Shown: positions 45,220 to 54,448, counted from the first letter of the stretch. The stretch: DNA of 64,000 nucleotides from Aminobacterium colombiense DSM 12261 (GCF_000025885.1 NC_014011.1:496001-560000); one strand, 5' to 3'. Numbers and translations: made by a program. The notes: a model not told the origin generated them from the sequence alone.

Positions 45220-45882
45220 CTACTCATTGTCAAAGAAAGGGGATTTCATAGTTCGCTTTTCGGCATTTTCAAGGTGCATTTTTACCCTTTGTTCTACAAG
45301 GTCAGGATTGTGATATTTTAGTGCTTCCACAATCGATAAATGTTCATAAGTAACGGGGACGATAACTTCTTCTGGGAAGGGCCCCTCTTCTGCGAAATAT
45401 CGAATTCGCCTTGCGTTAATGCTCAGGTTATTTAGAGAGTTAATAATAAGATAGTTTTCTGTGTATTTCGAAAGAAGCGCATGAATAGCTAGGTCTGATT
45501 TTTTATATAATTCAAAATCACTTGGGTGTGCGAGTACTGTTTGCAAGGTAGACTCAAGAGCTTCAAGTTCTGCGTCTGAGCAATGGATAGCTGCATCTCG
45601 AGATGTATGGGCTTCAAGAAGTCTGCGAAACTCCCATGTATATTGGGCTAGTTTTTTACTGACTTGTGTTACAACCGCTCCTTTGTTTCTTTCGATACAC
45701 ACAAGCCCCATGCTTTCTAAGCGAAGTAGAGCTTCTCGCACAGGGGTTGTACTTACCCCCAGCTCACTTGCGAGTTTGTCTATTTGCATAAGTTCTCCAG
45801 GTTTGTATTCGTTGTTGACGATTTTTTCTTTAAGAGTTTCAAAAACTTGATCTCCAAGGGATTGAAATACTTTTATACCCAT
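45220..45882 (-). CDS. GntR-family transcriptional regulator (FadR/FCD type)
   Basis: About 220 residues: winged helix (KLASELGVSTTPVREALLRLESMGLV) and FCD effector domain with metal-ligand-type residues (HALLSKY, HLSIVEAL, RVKMHLENAE). The ATG at 45882 follows GGAAGG by 9 nt. Likely regulator of the TRAP cluster (inference from position). Confidence 0.9.
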   Translation of the reverse strand: MGIKVFQSLGDQVFETLKEKIVNNEYKPGELMQIDKLASELGVSTTPVREALLRLESMGLVCIERNKGAVVTQVSKKLAQYTWEFRRLLEAHTSRDAAIHCSDAELEALESTLQTVLAHPSDFELYKKSDLAIHALLSKYTENYLIINSLNNLSINARRIRYFAEEGPFPEEVIVPVTYEHLSIVEALKYHNPDLVEQRVKMHLENAEKRTMKSPFFDNE

Positions 45883-45910
45883 ATTTTCCATCCTTCCATA
45901 GCATAATGAT

Positions 45911-45923
45911 TTCACTAGGTGAA
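45911..45923. promoter_or_regulatory. Probable GntR operator
   Basis: TTCACTAGGTGAA: a perfect dyad between the start of the GntR gene and its putative -10 (TATATT) on the minus strand; autoregulation is likely. Confidence 0.5.
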
Positions 45924-46022
45924 CTTTTAATATACTTTCGTCTTTTTTGCAGTTGCTGTCAAGGGTAAGGAGGAAGGAAATGCAAAGTGCTTAAAATATT
46001 ATCTGCAATGTATGTAATATAT

Positions 46023-46051
46023 TTGACATTCAGCATTGCGCATGTTATTAC
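46023..46051 (+). promoter_or_regulatory. Promoter of the kor-suc operon
   Basis: TTGACA, 17-nt spacer, TATTAC, 67 nt upstream of korA. Confidence 0.55.
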
Positions 46052-46118
46052 TTATTTTACGTTATTTAAAAAAAAGGAAAATATTGTTTGCCAATATAAG
46101 TTGAAAGGAGCTTTGTCT

Positions 46119-47276
46119 ATGGGAACTTCTGATGAAAATAAGCAGAGCAGAGTTTTATCAGGTGTCCACTTTATGCTAGGCAATTATGCGTGTGTAGAAG
46201 GCGCCTTGGCTGCAGGATGTGATTTTTTTGCTGGATATCCGATTACACCGGCCAATGAGATTTCGGAGAGAATGTCACAGCGTTTGCCGGCAGTTGGAGG
46301 GCACTTTCTGCAAGGGGAAGATGAATTATGCTCCATATATGCAATTTCAGGAGCCTCTTTAGCGGGCGCGAAGGCCATGACAGCCACTGCAAGTGCTGGC
46401 TACAACTATATGCAAGAGGGTATTGGGTATGCCGTAGCTATAGAAGCTCCTATTGTTATTGTAGATGTGCAGCGTTGCCGAGGAGAAAATTTTGCAACAC
46501 AGGCAGATGTAATGCAGATGAGATGGGGTGTAAGCGGCGATCACGAAATGATCGTTCTTGCACCATCTTCAGTACAGGAACTTTTCGACTACACAGTTCG
46601 GGCCTTTAATTTAGCAGAACAGTACCGCACTCCAGTTGTTGTTATGTCAGAAACAACCATAGCTTTAATGAGAGAACGCCTTTCTATCCCTGAAGCGTCC
46701 GATATTCCCATAGTTCATAGAAAGAGAACAACTGCTTCCCCAGAAGAATATATGCCATTTAAAGCCGACCCCTTTGGAGTGCCAGATTTCGCCGAGCTGG
46801 GAGAAGGTTATCATACCATTTATTCTTTAAACCCCCATGATGAAAAAGGAAGTATCGATTGGGATCCAGATGTGTTCGAAAGACTTTACAAGAGAATCAC
46901 TGGAAAAATCTGGGAGAACAGGCACTCTATATCTACAACTCAGACCTTTAATATGGGCGATGCTGATGTAGCCCTTATCGCTTACGGAAGTGAAGTTCGG
47001 CCGTGTCTTGATGCCATGGATCTTGCCCGGGAAAAAGGAATGAAGGTCGGTGTGCTTAAGCTTGATGCAGTTTGGCCTGTTCCGGAAGAAGCGATACGGG
47101 ATGTTGCCAAAAATGTGGGAACAGTGATTTCTGTTGAGATGAATATTGGTAAATATGCGGGAGAAATAGAACGTGTGTGCGGCGGTCTTTGTAAAACAGC
47201 AAGAGCAACACGCAATAGGGGACTCATTCACTCTCCCCAGGAAATAGTAACCGTAATAGAGGAGGTCTGGGCATAA
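46119..47276 (+). CDS. korA: 2-oxoacid:ferredoxin oxidoreductase subunit alpha
   Basis: About 385 residues. GYPITPANEISERM and ATASAGYNYMQEG are the KorA/PorA pyrimidine-domain motifs. Part of the enzyme that oxidatively decarboxylates 2-oxoglutarate or related 2-oxo acids to acyl-CoA with ferredoxin. The ATG at 46119 follows AAAGGAG; a longer frame from 45987 is rejected. Next gene starts on the last base of the stop. Confidence 0.92.
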   Translation: MGTSDENKQSRVLSGVHFMLGNYACVEGALAAGCDFFAGYPITPANEISERMSQRLPAVGGHFLQGEDELCSIYAISGASLAGAKAMTATASAGYNYMQEGIGYAVAIEAPIVIVDVQRCRGENFATQADVMQMRWGVSGDHEMIVLAPSSVQELFDYTVRAFNLAEQYRTPVVVMSETTIALMRERLSIPEASDIPIVHRKRTTASPEEYMPFKADPFGVPDFAELGEGYHTIYSLNPHDEKGSIDWDPDVFERLYKRITGKIWENRHSISTTQTFNMGDADVALIAYGSEVRPCLDAMDLAREKGMKVGVLKLDAVWPVPEEAIRDVAKNVGTVISVEMNIGKYAGEIERVCGGLCKTARATRNRGLIHSPQEIVTVIEEVWA

Positions 47277-48091
47277 TGCTCAAGAATCCTTTAAGAAAAT
47301 ATATGCGCGAAGAAAAGCTGCCCCATATGTTTTGTCCAGGCTGTGGGTGTGGTCAAGTTCTGAATACTTTTCTGCAGGTAGTAGACGAGATGCAGATTGA
47401 CCTTGACTCCACAGTTGCCATAGGTGGCGTTGGGTGTACTGCTCGCATTCCGGTTTATATTAAAACAGATATGCTGCATGGCGTTCATGGGAGGACGTTA
47501 GCCTGGGCAACGGGCATTAAACTACACAAACCTCAGACTCGTGTCATTATCTTTGCTGGTGATGGCGATGCAGCGGCAATCGGAGGCAATCATTTTATCC
47601 AGGCTGCTCGTAGAAACCTTGACGTTACAATGATTGTGGTAAACAACTTTAATTTTGCCATGACTGGAGGGCAAGTGGCTCCCATGACTCCAGCAGCAGC
47701 TGTCACGATGACGACCCCCTATGGAAGCGGAGAGCCACCCTTTGATTTGTGCAAGGTAGCGGAGGCCGCCGGGGCAACCTATGTGGCCCGTTCTGCAACC
47801 CCATTTCAGCCTCAAATGAAAAGTCTAATGAAATCAGCCCTTTCCCATAAAGGATTTGCCGTTCTTGAAATCTTATCTCAATGTCCTACCCACTTTGGTC
47901 GCTATGCGCTAAACACCGGTCAGCCTCAAAAAATATTCGAGTGGATACGATCTATTTGTGTCATGGCCAAAAAGGCAGAAAATATGAGTGAAGAAGAGCT
48001 GGAAGGAAAAACTGTTTTAGGGGAATTTGTAAATAAGCAGCGGCCTGTTTTTGAGGGAAGCTCTGTTTATCGAGAGGGGGTTCAGGCATGA
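47276..48091 (+). CDS. korB: 2-oxoacid:ferredoxin oxidoreductase subunit beta
   Basis: 271 residues. Thiamine-pyrophosphate subunit: Fe-S binding CPGCGCGQV near the N-terminus, GDGDAAAIGGNH (Mg-TPP) and a NNFNFAMTGGQVAPMTP segment. Confidence 0.93.
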   Translation: MLKNPLRKYMREEKLPHMFCPGCGCGQVLNTFLQVVDEMQIDLDSTVAIGGVGCTARIPVYIKTDMLHGVHGRTLAWATGIKLHKPQTRVIIFAGDGDAAAIGGNHFIQAARRNLDVTMIVVNNFNFAMTGGQVAPMTPAAAVTMTTPYGSGEPPFDLCKVAEAAGATYVARSATPFQPQMKSLMKSALSHKGFAVLEILSQCPTHFGRYALNTGQPQKIFEWIRSICVMAKKAENMSEEELEGKTVLGEFVNKQRPVFEGSSVYREGVQA

Positions 48092-48654
48092 AGCCTTTGA
48101 GCATCCGTTTATGCGGTTACGGCGGGCAGGGCATTATTCTTTCTGCCATTATTCTTGGAGAAACTGCAGTTACAAAACAGGGGCTCTATGCTGTCCAGAC
48201 CCAATCTTATGGTTCTGAGGCGAGAGGGGGACAATGCCAATCAGAGTTAATTATTTCTGACACCCCTATTCGTACGCCCATTCAGGAAAAAAACGACATT
48301 CTTGTTGCACTCTTTCAAACAGCTTTTCGTTCCTATGTGCCGGGGCTTAAGAAAGATGGTTTGCTTATTGTAGATAGTGAACTTGTACCAGATCTTTCAG
48401 GTGTTGGTTCTGAAGTATCTATCTATAAGATCCCCGCTACTGAGATAGCTATTGGCCTAGGTAATAAAATGGCAGCGAATATGGTGGTGCTTGGTTATCT
48501 TCAGGCTAAAACAAATCTTTTTACGAAAGAGCACCTTTTAGATGTGGTGAGAGATACTGTAAAACCGCGCTTTTGGGATCTTAATAAAAGAGCCGTAGAG
48601 GCTGGCGTTCAGTTTGCTTTAGATCCGGAGGACAAGGCTGATGAAACTCTATGA
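48088..48654 (+). CDS. korC: 2-oxoacid:ferredoxin oxidoreductase subunit gamma
   Basis: 188 residues with the GYGGQGI start and the YGSEARGGQCQSEL block. Overlaps neighbours at both ends by four and 14 bp. Confidence 0.93.
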   Translation: MKPLSIRLCGYGGQGIILSAIILGETAVTKQGLYAVQTQSYGSEARGGQCQSELIISDTPIRTPIQEKNDILVALFQTAFRSYVPGLKKDGLLIVDSELVPDLSGVGSEVSIYKIPATEIAIGLGNKMAANMVVLGYLQAKTNLFTKEHLLDVVRDTVKPRFWDLNKRAVEAGVQFALDPEDKADETL

Positions 48655-49774
48655 ATTTCAGGGAAAAGAGCTTTTTGCCCGTTGTGGCATCTCTGTTCCT
48701 AAAAGAAGGCTCGTGCGATCTTTCGAAGATCTAGAAACCCTTGACGCTCCTCTCGTATTAAAATCACAGGTTCTTTCTGGAGGACGAGGAAAAGCTGGTG
48801 GAGTGGTAGTATGTGATGACAATGCTTCTCTTGTTCAGGAAGGGAAAAGATTAATAGGATCAAGCCTCAAGGGAGAGAGAGTATTAGCCCTTCTTGCGGA
48901 GGAAAAGGTAGATATTTTACAAGAATACTACCTTTCATTCGTTATAGATGGAGAACTTAAGAAACCACTGATCATTGCCAGTGCCGCCGGAGGCATGGAA
49001 ATAGAGAAGGTAGCTGAAGAAGAGCCAGAAAAAATTTTGAAATTGTCTTTTGACCCTCTTGCGGGGCCTTCTGATTATCATTTCAGAAGAATTGCAGATT
49101 TCCTGAGTCTTCGTAACGAACTCAAGGATTTGCGTAAAGTCTTACGAGCCATGTATGCCCTGTTCAATCAGTATGATGCAAGTTTAATTGAGATTAATCC
49201 ATTAGTGAAAACCTCCGCAGGACTTATTGCCCTCGACTCAAAGATCAATCTAGATGACGATGCTGAATTTCGTCAAAAAGAAATTTTCCAAGAGTTTCAG
49301 GAACAGCAAAATGTAATCCAACAAAACAACGCAAAAGCGAAAGATGAGGGTACCATTACCTATGTTCCTCTTGATGGGAATATCGGTATGATTTCAGACG
49401 GAGCTGGTACGGGGATGCTTTCTCTTGACCTTATTCGTGATTTTGGCGGGGAAGCCGCTGATTTTTGCGAAATGGGAGGCTTGACTAGCCCTGATGTGAT
49501 GTATCAGGCTATGGAAACAGTGTTTAACAGGGCTACGAAAGAGCTAAAAAGTTTGCTGGTTATACTCATCGGTGGATTTAACAGAATGGATGAAATGGCA
49601 GAAGGCATTATTCGCTACAAAAATGATCATGGTCTTTCAGTGCCTCTTTTTGTGAGGTTATGTGGAACTATGGAGACAGAGGGTAAGAAAATGATGATAG
49701 ACTCAGGCCTTCCAGTGTTTGATGACCTTGAAGAAGCTGTTGAAAAAGCTGTTATGGCAGCGGAGGGTGAATAG
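48641..49774 (+). CDS. sucC: Succinyl-CoA synthetase / acyl-CoA ligase beta subunit
   Basis: 377 residues, ATP-grasp fold with QVLSGGRGKAGGVVV, and the C-terminal CoA-ligase domain with GDGAGTG-like MISDGAGTGML. Converts acyl-CoA to acid, forming ATP (substrate-level phosphorylation). Confidence 0.94.
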   Translation: MKLYEFQGKELFARCGISVPKRRLVRSFEDLETLDAPLVLKSQVLSGGRGKAGGVVVCDDNASLVQEGKRLIGSSLKGERVLALLAEEKVDILQEYYLSFVIDGELKKPLIIASAAGGMEIEKVAEEEPEKILKLSFDPLAGPSDYHFRRIADFLSLRNELKDLRKVLRAMYALFNQYDASLIEINPLVKTSAGLIALDSKINLDDDAEFRQKEIFQEFQEQQNVIQQNNAKAKDEGTITYVPLDGNIGMISDGAGTGMLSLDLIRDFGGEAADFCEMGGLTSPDVMYQAMETVFNRATKELKSLLVILIGGFNRMDEMAEGIIRYKNDHGLSVPLFVRLCGTMETEGKKMMIDSGLPVFDDLEEAVEKAVMAAEGE

Positions 49775-49776
49775 CC

Positions 49777-50643
49777 ATGTCCATTCTTATTAATGCAGAT
49801 ACTAAAGTGCTCGTTCAGGGAATAACAGGTCGCTCAGGAGCCCTTCAAACTCAAACTCTTATTGAATATGGGACCCGCATTGTGGCAGGAGTTACGCCAG
49901 GTAAAGGTGGAATGATAGTACACGATATACCTGTTTTTGATTTTGTCAGTGAAGCAGTTTCAAGGTATGGTGCCGACGCAGCTATTAGTTTTGTCCCGCC
50001 TGCTCTTGCCAAAGATGCTGCTTTTGAAATTATTGACAGCGCTATCCCTTTGCTTGTTCTTACGATGGAAGGTATTCCTCAAAAAGATGTGCTTGCAATT
50101 ATCAGTTATGCATCAGCCCATAATACACGGATTATAGGCCCTGGAGCTGCCGGGTTGATCGCTCCAGGGAAGTGTAAGCTTGGCGCTCATCCTGCGCGAA
50201 TGTTTAAAGAAGGACATGTAGGAGTTGTTTCTAAGAGTGGCGCCCTTTCGTATGAAATGGGGAAAACGTTGACAGAAGCGGGAATAGGACAGTCTACAGT
50301 GGTTGCTCTTGGTGGTGGCCCTATCTGGGGAACAACTCAAAAAGAAATAGTTGAGCTTTTTGAAAAGGATCCTGAAACAGAAATTATTTTGCTTCTAGGA
50401 GAAATTGGCGGGGCAACGGAGATTAAAGCAGCGGAATATATTGCTGAACACGTAACGAAACCGGTTGTTTCTCTTATTGTGGGAAGATCGGCTCCAGAAG
50501 GGAAATCTTTAGGCCACGCGGGGGCTATCATCAGAGGCAATAAAGGAACAGCTGCTTCAAAAATGAAAGCTCTTGCAAAGTCTGGCGTATATGTGGCGCA
50601 AAATCCAAGAGAAGTTATTGAGATTATTCGCAAATTGAGGTGA
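49777..50643 (+). CDS. sucD: Succinyl-CoA synthetase / acyl-CoA ligase alpha subunit
   Basis: 288 residues. QGITGRSGALQTQT and VGVVSKSGALSYE are CoA-binding motifs; GHAGAII carries the phosphorylated His. Two bp from the beta gene. Confidence 0.94.
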   Translation: MSILINADTKVLVQGITGRSGALQTQTLIEYGTRIVAGVTPGKGGMIVHDIPVFDFVSEAVSRYGADAAISFVPPALAKDAAFEIIDSAIPLLVLTMEGIPQKDVLAIISYASAHNTRIIGPGAAGLIAPGKCKLGAHPARMFKEGHVGVVSKSGALSYEMGKTLTEAGIGQSTVVALGGGPIWGTTQKEIVELFEKDPETEIILLLGEIGGATEIKAAEYIAEHVTKPVVSLIVGRSAPEGKSLGHAGAIIRGNKGTAASKMKALAKSGVYVAQNPREVIEIIRKLR

Positions 50644-50648
50644 AGCTT

Positions 50649-50849
50649 ATGACCATACATATCGATAAAGATTTATGTAAAGGTTGCGGACTTTGTGTAG
50701 AGGCCTGCCCGACGAATGTTTATGCAATTACTGGCGAAACAAACCGTAAAGGCTTTGCTGTTGTAACGGCTGTTAATGCTGAGAAGTGCGTCAAATGCAG
50801 AATATGTGAGAAGACATGTCCCGACCTGGCTCTATATATTGAAGAATAG
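50649..50849 (+). CDS. korD: 2-oxoacid:ferredoxin oxidoreductase delta subunit (2x4Fe-4S ferredoxin)
   Basis: 66 residues with CKGCGLCVEACP and CVKCRICEKTCP. Electron carrier of the KorABCD complex. The ATG at 50649 follows GAGGTGA; the upstream GTG is less likely. Confidence 0.92.
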   Translation: MTIHIDKDLCKGCGLCVEACPTNVYAITGETNRKGFAVVTAVNAEKCVKCRICEKTCPDLALYIEE

Positions 50850-50865
50850 ATGGAGGGGTAGAATA

Positions 50866-52068
50866 ATGAGTAGAAAAGTTTTATCGGATCTTGTCGCTGG
50901 CATAGAACCATCTCCCACCGAAGAAACGTCTTTTCTGGCGAATAGCTTAAAACGCCAGGGTGTTGATGTTATCAGCTTTGCTCAGGGAGAGCCAGATTTT
51001 GATACCCCCGATTATATTAAGAATGCCGCTATAGAAGCTGTTCAAGAGGGATTCACCAAATATACTGATGTTCCAGGGATTCTTGAACTTAGAGAAGCTG
51101 TGGTGCAAAAACTAAAACGTCAGAATAATCTTGATTATGATGTTTTAGAAGTTCTTATAGGTAATGGTGGGAAACAGCTTCTTTACGAAGTTTTTGCTAC
51201 ATTGTGCGATCCAGGGGATGAAGTGGTTATACCTACACCTTGTTATGTGAGCTATGTAGATCAAATACGTTTAACAGGGGCCAACGCTGTTTTTATGCCT
51301 ACTCAGGAAGTGAATAAGTTTCGCCCTCGCTTAGAAGAAGTACAAAAGATTTGGAACCCGAAGGTTAAAGTTTTTGTTTTGAACTCGCCTTGTAATCCCA
51401 CAGGTGCTGTGTTTGAAGAAGAAGAGATGAGAAAAATAATGGATTTTCTCGTGGAAAAAGAAACTTTTGTAGTTACAGATGAAGTATATGAGTATTTACT
51501 TTATAACGGAGCGAAGCATACTAGCCCTGCGGCCTTGGATATACGGTATAAACCATGGTGCGTTCTTGTTAATAGTGTTTCTAAAACTTATGCAATGACT
51601 GGTTGGCGAGTAGGGTATGCGGCTGGGCCAAAAGAAATTATCAAGGGAATGAATGCTCTTCAGGGCCATGTAACAGGAAATGTGAACTCTATTGCCCAAA
51701 AGGCAGTGGTAGAGGCTCTTTCTGGCCCTCAGGAAGATATTGTTCTTATGGTAGGGGAATATGCGCAGCGTAAAGATTATATAGTTAATAGAATTAATTC
51801 TATCAATGGACTCTCATGTATCGACCCAGACGGTGCTTTTTATATTTTTGCCAATGTAAAAAAACTGATAGGCAAAACCTTTGGGAGGGAAAGAATCAAG
51901 AACGATAAAGATGTGGCAAAATTCTTTCTCAATGTCGCTCATGTGGCGGTAGTGCCAGGGATAGCCTTTGGTTACGAAGGGTATGTGCGTTTTGTTTTTG
52001 CGAAGTCTCTCGACACCATTAAAGAAGGCCTCGATAGAATAGAAAAAGCCATACTCCGTCTTGAATAG
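50866..52068 (+). CDS. Class I/II pyridoxal-phosphate aminotransferase
   Basis: About 400 residues, aspartate-aminotransferase-like (AspB type). Block NSPCNPTG, PLP lysine in NSVSKTYAMTGWRVGY, and GIAFG. Provides the 2-oxo acid for KorABCD by transamination; follows korD by 16 bp with GGAGGGG before the ATG. Confidence 0.93.
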   Translation: MSRKVLSDLVAGIEPSPTEETSFLANSLKRQGVDVISFAQGEPDFDTPDYIKNAAIEAVQEGFTKYTDVPGILELREAVVQKLKRQNNLDYDVLEVLIGNGGKQLLYEVFATLCDPGDEVVIPTPCYVSYVDQIRLTGANAVFMPTQEVNKFRPRLEEVQKIWNPKVKVFVLNSPCNPTGAVFEEEEMRKIMDFLVEKETFVVTDEVYEYLLYNGAKHTSPAALDIRYKPWCVLVNSVSKTYAMTGWRVGYAAGPKEIIKGMNALQGHVTGNVNSIAQKAVVEALSGPQEDIVLMVGEYAQRKDYIVNRINSINGLSCIDPDGAFYIFANVKKLIGKTFGRERIKNDKDVAKFFLNVAHVAVVPGIAFGYEGYVRFVFAKSLDTIKEGLDRIEKAILRLE

Positions 52069-52093
52069 CCCAGTGAAACACTCCTCTTACGAA

Positions 52094-52130
52094 GGAGGGA
52101 AACGTATTGTTTCCCTCCACTTTCTTTCTC
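52094..52130 (+). terminator. Terminator of the kor-suc operon
   Basis: GGAGGGAAAC and GTTTCCCTCC around GTATT, followed by a T/C-rich tract. Confidence 0.85.
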
Positions 52131-52136
52131 TTAGTT

Positions 52137-53168
52137 TTAAACAAACGGGTATCCTTTATAAATATTAATAATATCTCGTAAAATAGAAGCAGCTGCGGAC
52201 TTAGTTCCCGATGCTCCTCCTATAACCGTAAGGTCTCCAAGAGTGTCGGTTATATAACGTACGGCCTTATTAGTACTATTCACGTTAAAGAGGGGGTGAT
52301 CCTGGCTTAAAGCTTCAATTCCCACTGTAAGCGCTGTTCGGTTATTTCCTTTTTCAGCCTTTCCTATTAATTTAAGACGTTTTCCTTCTTTTTTCGCTTC
52401 CTGAATATGTTGGGGTGAAAGACGGGTTATTCCCTCAACGCGAATTTCTCTTAGTTTATGTTCTTCTTCCATAAGAATGTTGGTAAGTATGAGAAGTTTT
52501 GTTGCAGTATCCCAGCCTTCCACATCCAGTGAAGGGTCTGTTTCTGCTATGCCCATTTGTTGGGCCTGTTTCAATGCCTCTTCATAGCTGCAATCTCGTT
52601 CTTCCATTTCGCTGAGGATATAATTACTTGTTCCGTTAAGAATTCCTTCAATGGAAAGAATTTGGGCTCCTGCAAGATCAAAACGTCCTGCGTTAATAGT
52701 GGGCAAAGCTCCACCTGTTGTACAGCCTATCCCTAATTGCACGTGGCTTTTGGCGGCAAGGGTGCATAATTGTTTATAAGCTAAAAGAACGGGTCCCTTG
52801 TTGGCCGTTACTACATGAAAACCTCTTTCCAATGCTTTGCTGATATGGGTCAGTCCAGGCTCTCCCGTTTTATTGTTTGTGGGTGTCGTTTCTATTAATA
52901 AATCCACATCTCGCCGCATAATAAGGTTCTGAAAGGTTTCTTTACGAATACCTTCATCGGGAAACTCACAAAGCTCTCCTCCTTGGTGGACGTGTTCAAT
53001 AAGACGCAGGGGGTCAATTCCCATAGGATTATAGATACCCCCCTTGCTGTTCATTACAGACTTAAGGATAAGTGTAAGGCCCATGCTCTTTAATATTTCA
53101 TGCTTATCGTGTAAGAGCTCTATAAAAGCTTTTCCTACTCCTCCAAAACCAATAAGGGCAATGCGCAT
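52137..53168 (-). CDS. Homoserine dehydrogenase-like oxidoreductase, copy 2
   Basis: About 343 residues, GFGGVGKAF at the N-terminus, TANKGPVLLAYKQL with the catalytic Lys and DVEGWDTATKLLILTN. Like the first copy it lacks an ACT domain. The ATG at 53168 has AGGAGG upstream. No leader peptide is visible before this copy. Confidence 0.88.
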   Translation of the reverse strand: MRIALIGFGGVGKAFIELLHDKHEILKSMGLTLILKSVMNSKGGIYNPMGIDPLRLIEHVHQGGELCEFPDEGIRKETFQNLIMRRDVDLLIETTPTNNKTGEPGLTHISKALERGFHVVTANKGPVLLAYKQLCTLAAKSHVQLGIGCTTGGALPTINAGRFDLAGAQILSIEGILNGTSNYILSEMEERDCSYEEALKQAQQMGIAETDPSLDVEGWDTATKLLILTNILMEEEHKLREIRVEGITRLSPQHIQEAKKEGKRLKLIGKAEKGNNRTALTVGIEALSQDHPLFNVNSTNKAVRYITDTLGDLTVIGGASGTKSAAASILRDIINIYKGYPFV

Positions 53169-53291
53169 TTTAAACCTCCTTGGGAAAAAGTACTTTAAGA
53201 TTAACACAAATACATACAATTTTCTTTTGATTATTTAGGAGATTATATTAAAATACATTGCAAGAGTAGAATAGAGAAGGGGGGAAATTAA

Positions 53292-53804
53292 ATGCAGCGC
53301 AAAATGAGACCTATGAATCCTTATGTTGCAGGAAGTCTGGCAGGCCTTCTTTCAGTAGCTTCTACGTGGTTATCTGGGAAGTACTTTGGGGCTTCAACGT
53401 CCTTTGTCCGATCTGCTGGTTTTGTGGAGAAGACACTTGCATCAGAACACTTTTCTACAGTTGGCTATTTAGTTAAAAATGCTCCTAAGATTGACTGGCA
53501 GCTGATGTTTGTGGCAGGTATCTTTTTGGGAGCCCTTGTGAGTTCTTTAGTTTCGGGTACCTTTCGATTTCAATGGGTTCCAGATTCCTGGGAAGATCGC
53601 TTCGGGAAACGCATTTTCCCCCGGGCTATAATAGCTTTCTTTGGAGGTATTGTCGCTATGTTTGGGGCCCGACTGGCTGATGGGTGACCGAGTGGGCACG
53701 GGCTAAGCGGTTCGCTTCAGCTGGCGGTAAGCGGATTTATTGCTCTGGTTCTCTTTTTTGGCGCAGGAATGCTTGTGGCCCGCATCCTGTACGGAAGGGA
53801 GTGA
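53292..53804 (+). CDS. YeeE/YedE-family sulfur/selenium transporter half 1, probable selenoprotein (TGA at 53685)
   Basis: The frame from ATG 53292 (GGGGG site upstream) reads through TGA 53685-53687 to a second TGA at 53802-53804, giving 170 residues if the first TGA is selenocysteine. The order is GARLADG-U-PSGHGLSG, in which U stands where YeeE/YedE proteins have the invariant Cys of GCTSGHGISG. After the TGA the frame stays typical of the family to LVARILYGRE, with hydrophobic helices. A SECIS-like hairpin follows at 53702. The family carries thiosulfate or selenium compounds through the membrane by relay of cysteines. Conventional calling would split it at 53687. An ordinary nonsense mutation is the alternative. 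Confidence 0.85.
53702..53721 (+). promoter_or_regulatory. Candidate bacterial SECIS hairpin
   Basis: AAGCG and CGCTT form a 5-bp stem around the loop GTT, extended by GCT/AGC across one bulged C. The loop G lies 22 nt after the TGA, which is in the range of known bacterial SECIS loops; those also keep GU in the loop. Confidence 0.65.
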
Positions 53805-53810
53805 AAATTC

Positions 53811-54341
53811 ATGGAGCTGGATCTAATTTTTGGGCTTGTTACAGGTATCATATTTGGTATTTTGCTTCAGCGATCTGAAACTATTCGCTATGACAGGCAG
53901 CTTGGTGCTCTTCGCCTCCTCGATTTCACTATTCTTAAGTTCATGCTTTCTACGATTATTGTAGCCATGATTGGGACATATTTCCTTAGAGATTTAGGGG
54001 TTGTAAAGCTTTCAATAAAACCAACAATTTTAGGAGGAGTCATCCCTGGCGGTATTCTGTTTGGCATAGGCTGGGGGTTGTTGGGATATTGTCCGGGAAC
54101 ATCTTTAGGAGCTTTGGGGGAGGGGCGTTTTGATGCTCTATGGGGTATTTTAGGGATGGTAGCAGGCGCTGCCCTTTATGCCGAAGCCTACCCCTATATG
54201 GAGCAGACGCTTTTGACATGGGGTAACCTTGGGAAAATTACCGTTCCAGAAGTTATAGGTATTAACCATTGGATTGTAATTACGGTATTTCTATTAGGAG
54301 TTCTTTTATTTTTTCAGTGGAGTGAAAAGAAGGGGCTTTAA
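53811..54341 (+). CDS. YeeE/YedE-family transporter half 2
   Basis: 176 residues with about five helices. GYCPGTSLGALGEGRFDALWG is the Cys-containing C-terminal-type motif of this family; here Cys is intact. With the preceding selenoprotein half it would form one split YeeE/YedE transporter, like the PmpAB type. Starts 7 bp after the stop of half 1. Confidence 0.88.
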   Translation: MELDLIFGLVTGIIFGILLQRSETIRYDRQLGALRLLDFTILKFMLSTIIVAMIGTYFLRDLGVVKLSIKPTILGGVIPGGILFGIGWGLLGYCPGTSLGALGEGRFDALWGILGMVAGAALYAEAYPYMEQTLLTWGNLGKITVPEVIGINHWIVITVFLLGVLLFFQWSEKKGL

Positions 54342-54357
54342 GCCCCTTCTTTTTTTA
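54325..54357 (+). terminator. Terminator of the YeeE/YedE pair
   Basis: AAAAGAAGGGGCTT and its complement, overlapping the stop codon, followed by a long T run. Confidence 0.9.
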
Positions 54358-54448
54358 TACCTTTCTGTTGATGATTCTCCATGATAGTGTATATTGTGAT
54401 CATCGAAGGAATATTCTTCATTCTTAACATCGAATCAGAGGAGATCTA

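Noticed and set aside
45987-46118. Upstream extension of korA
   Set aside because: Hydrophobic, not family-like, contains the promoter; AAAGGAG before ATG 46119 marks the start.
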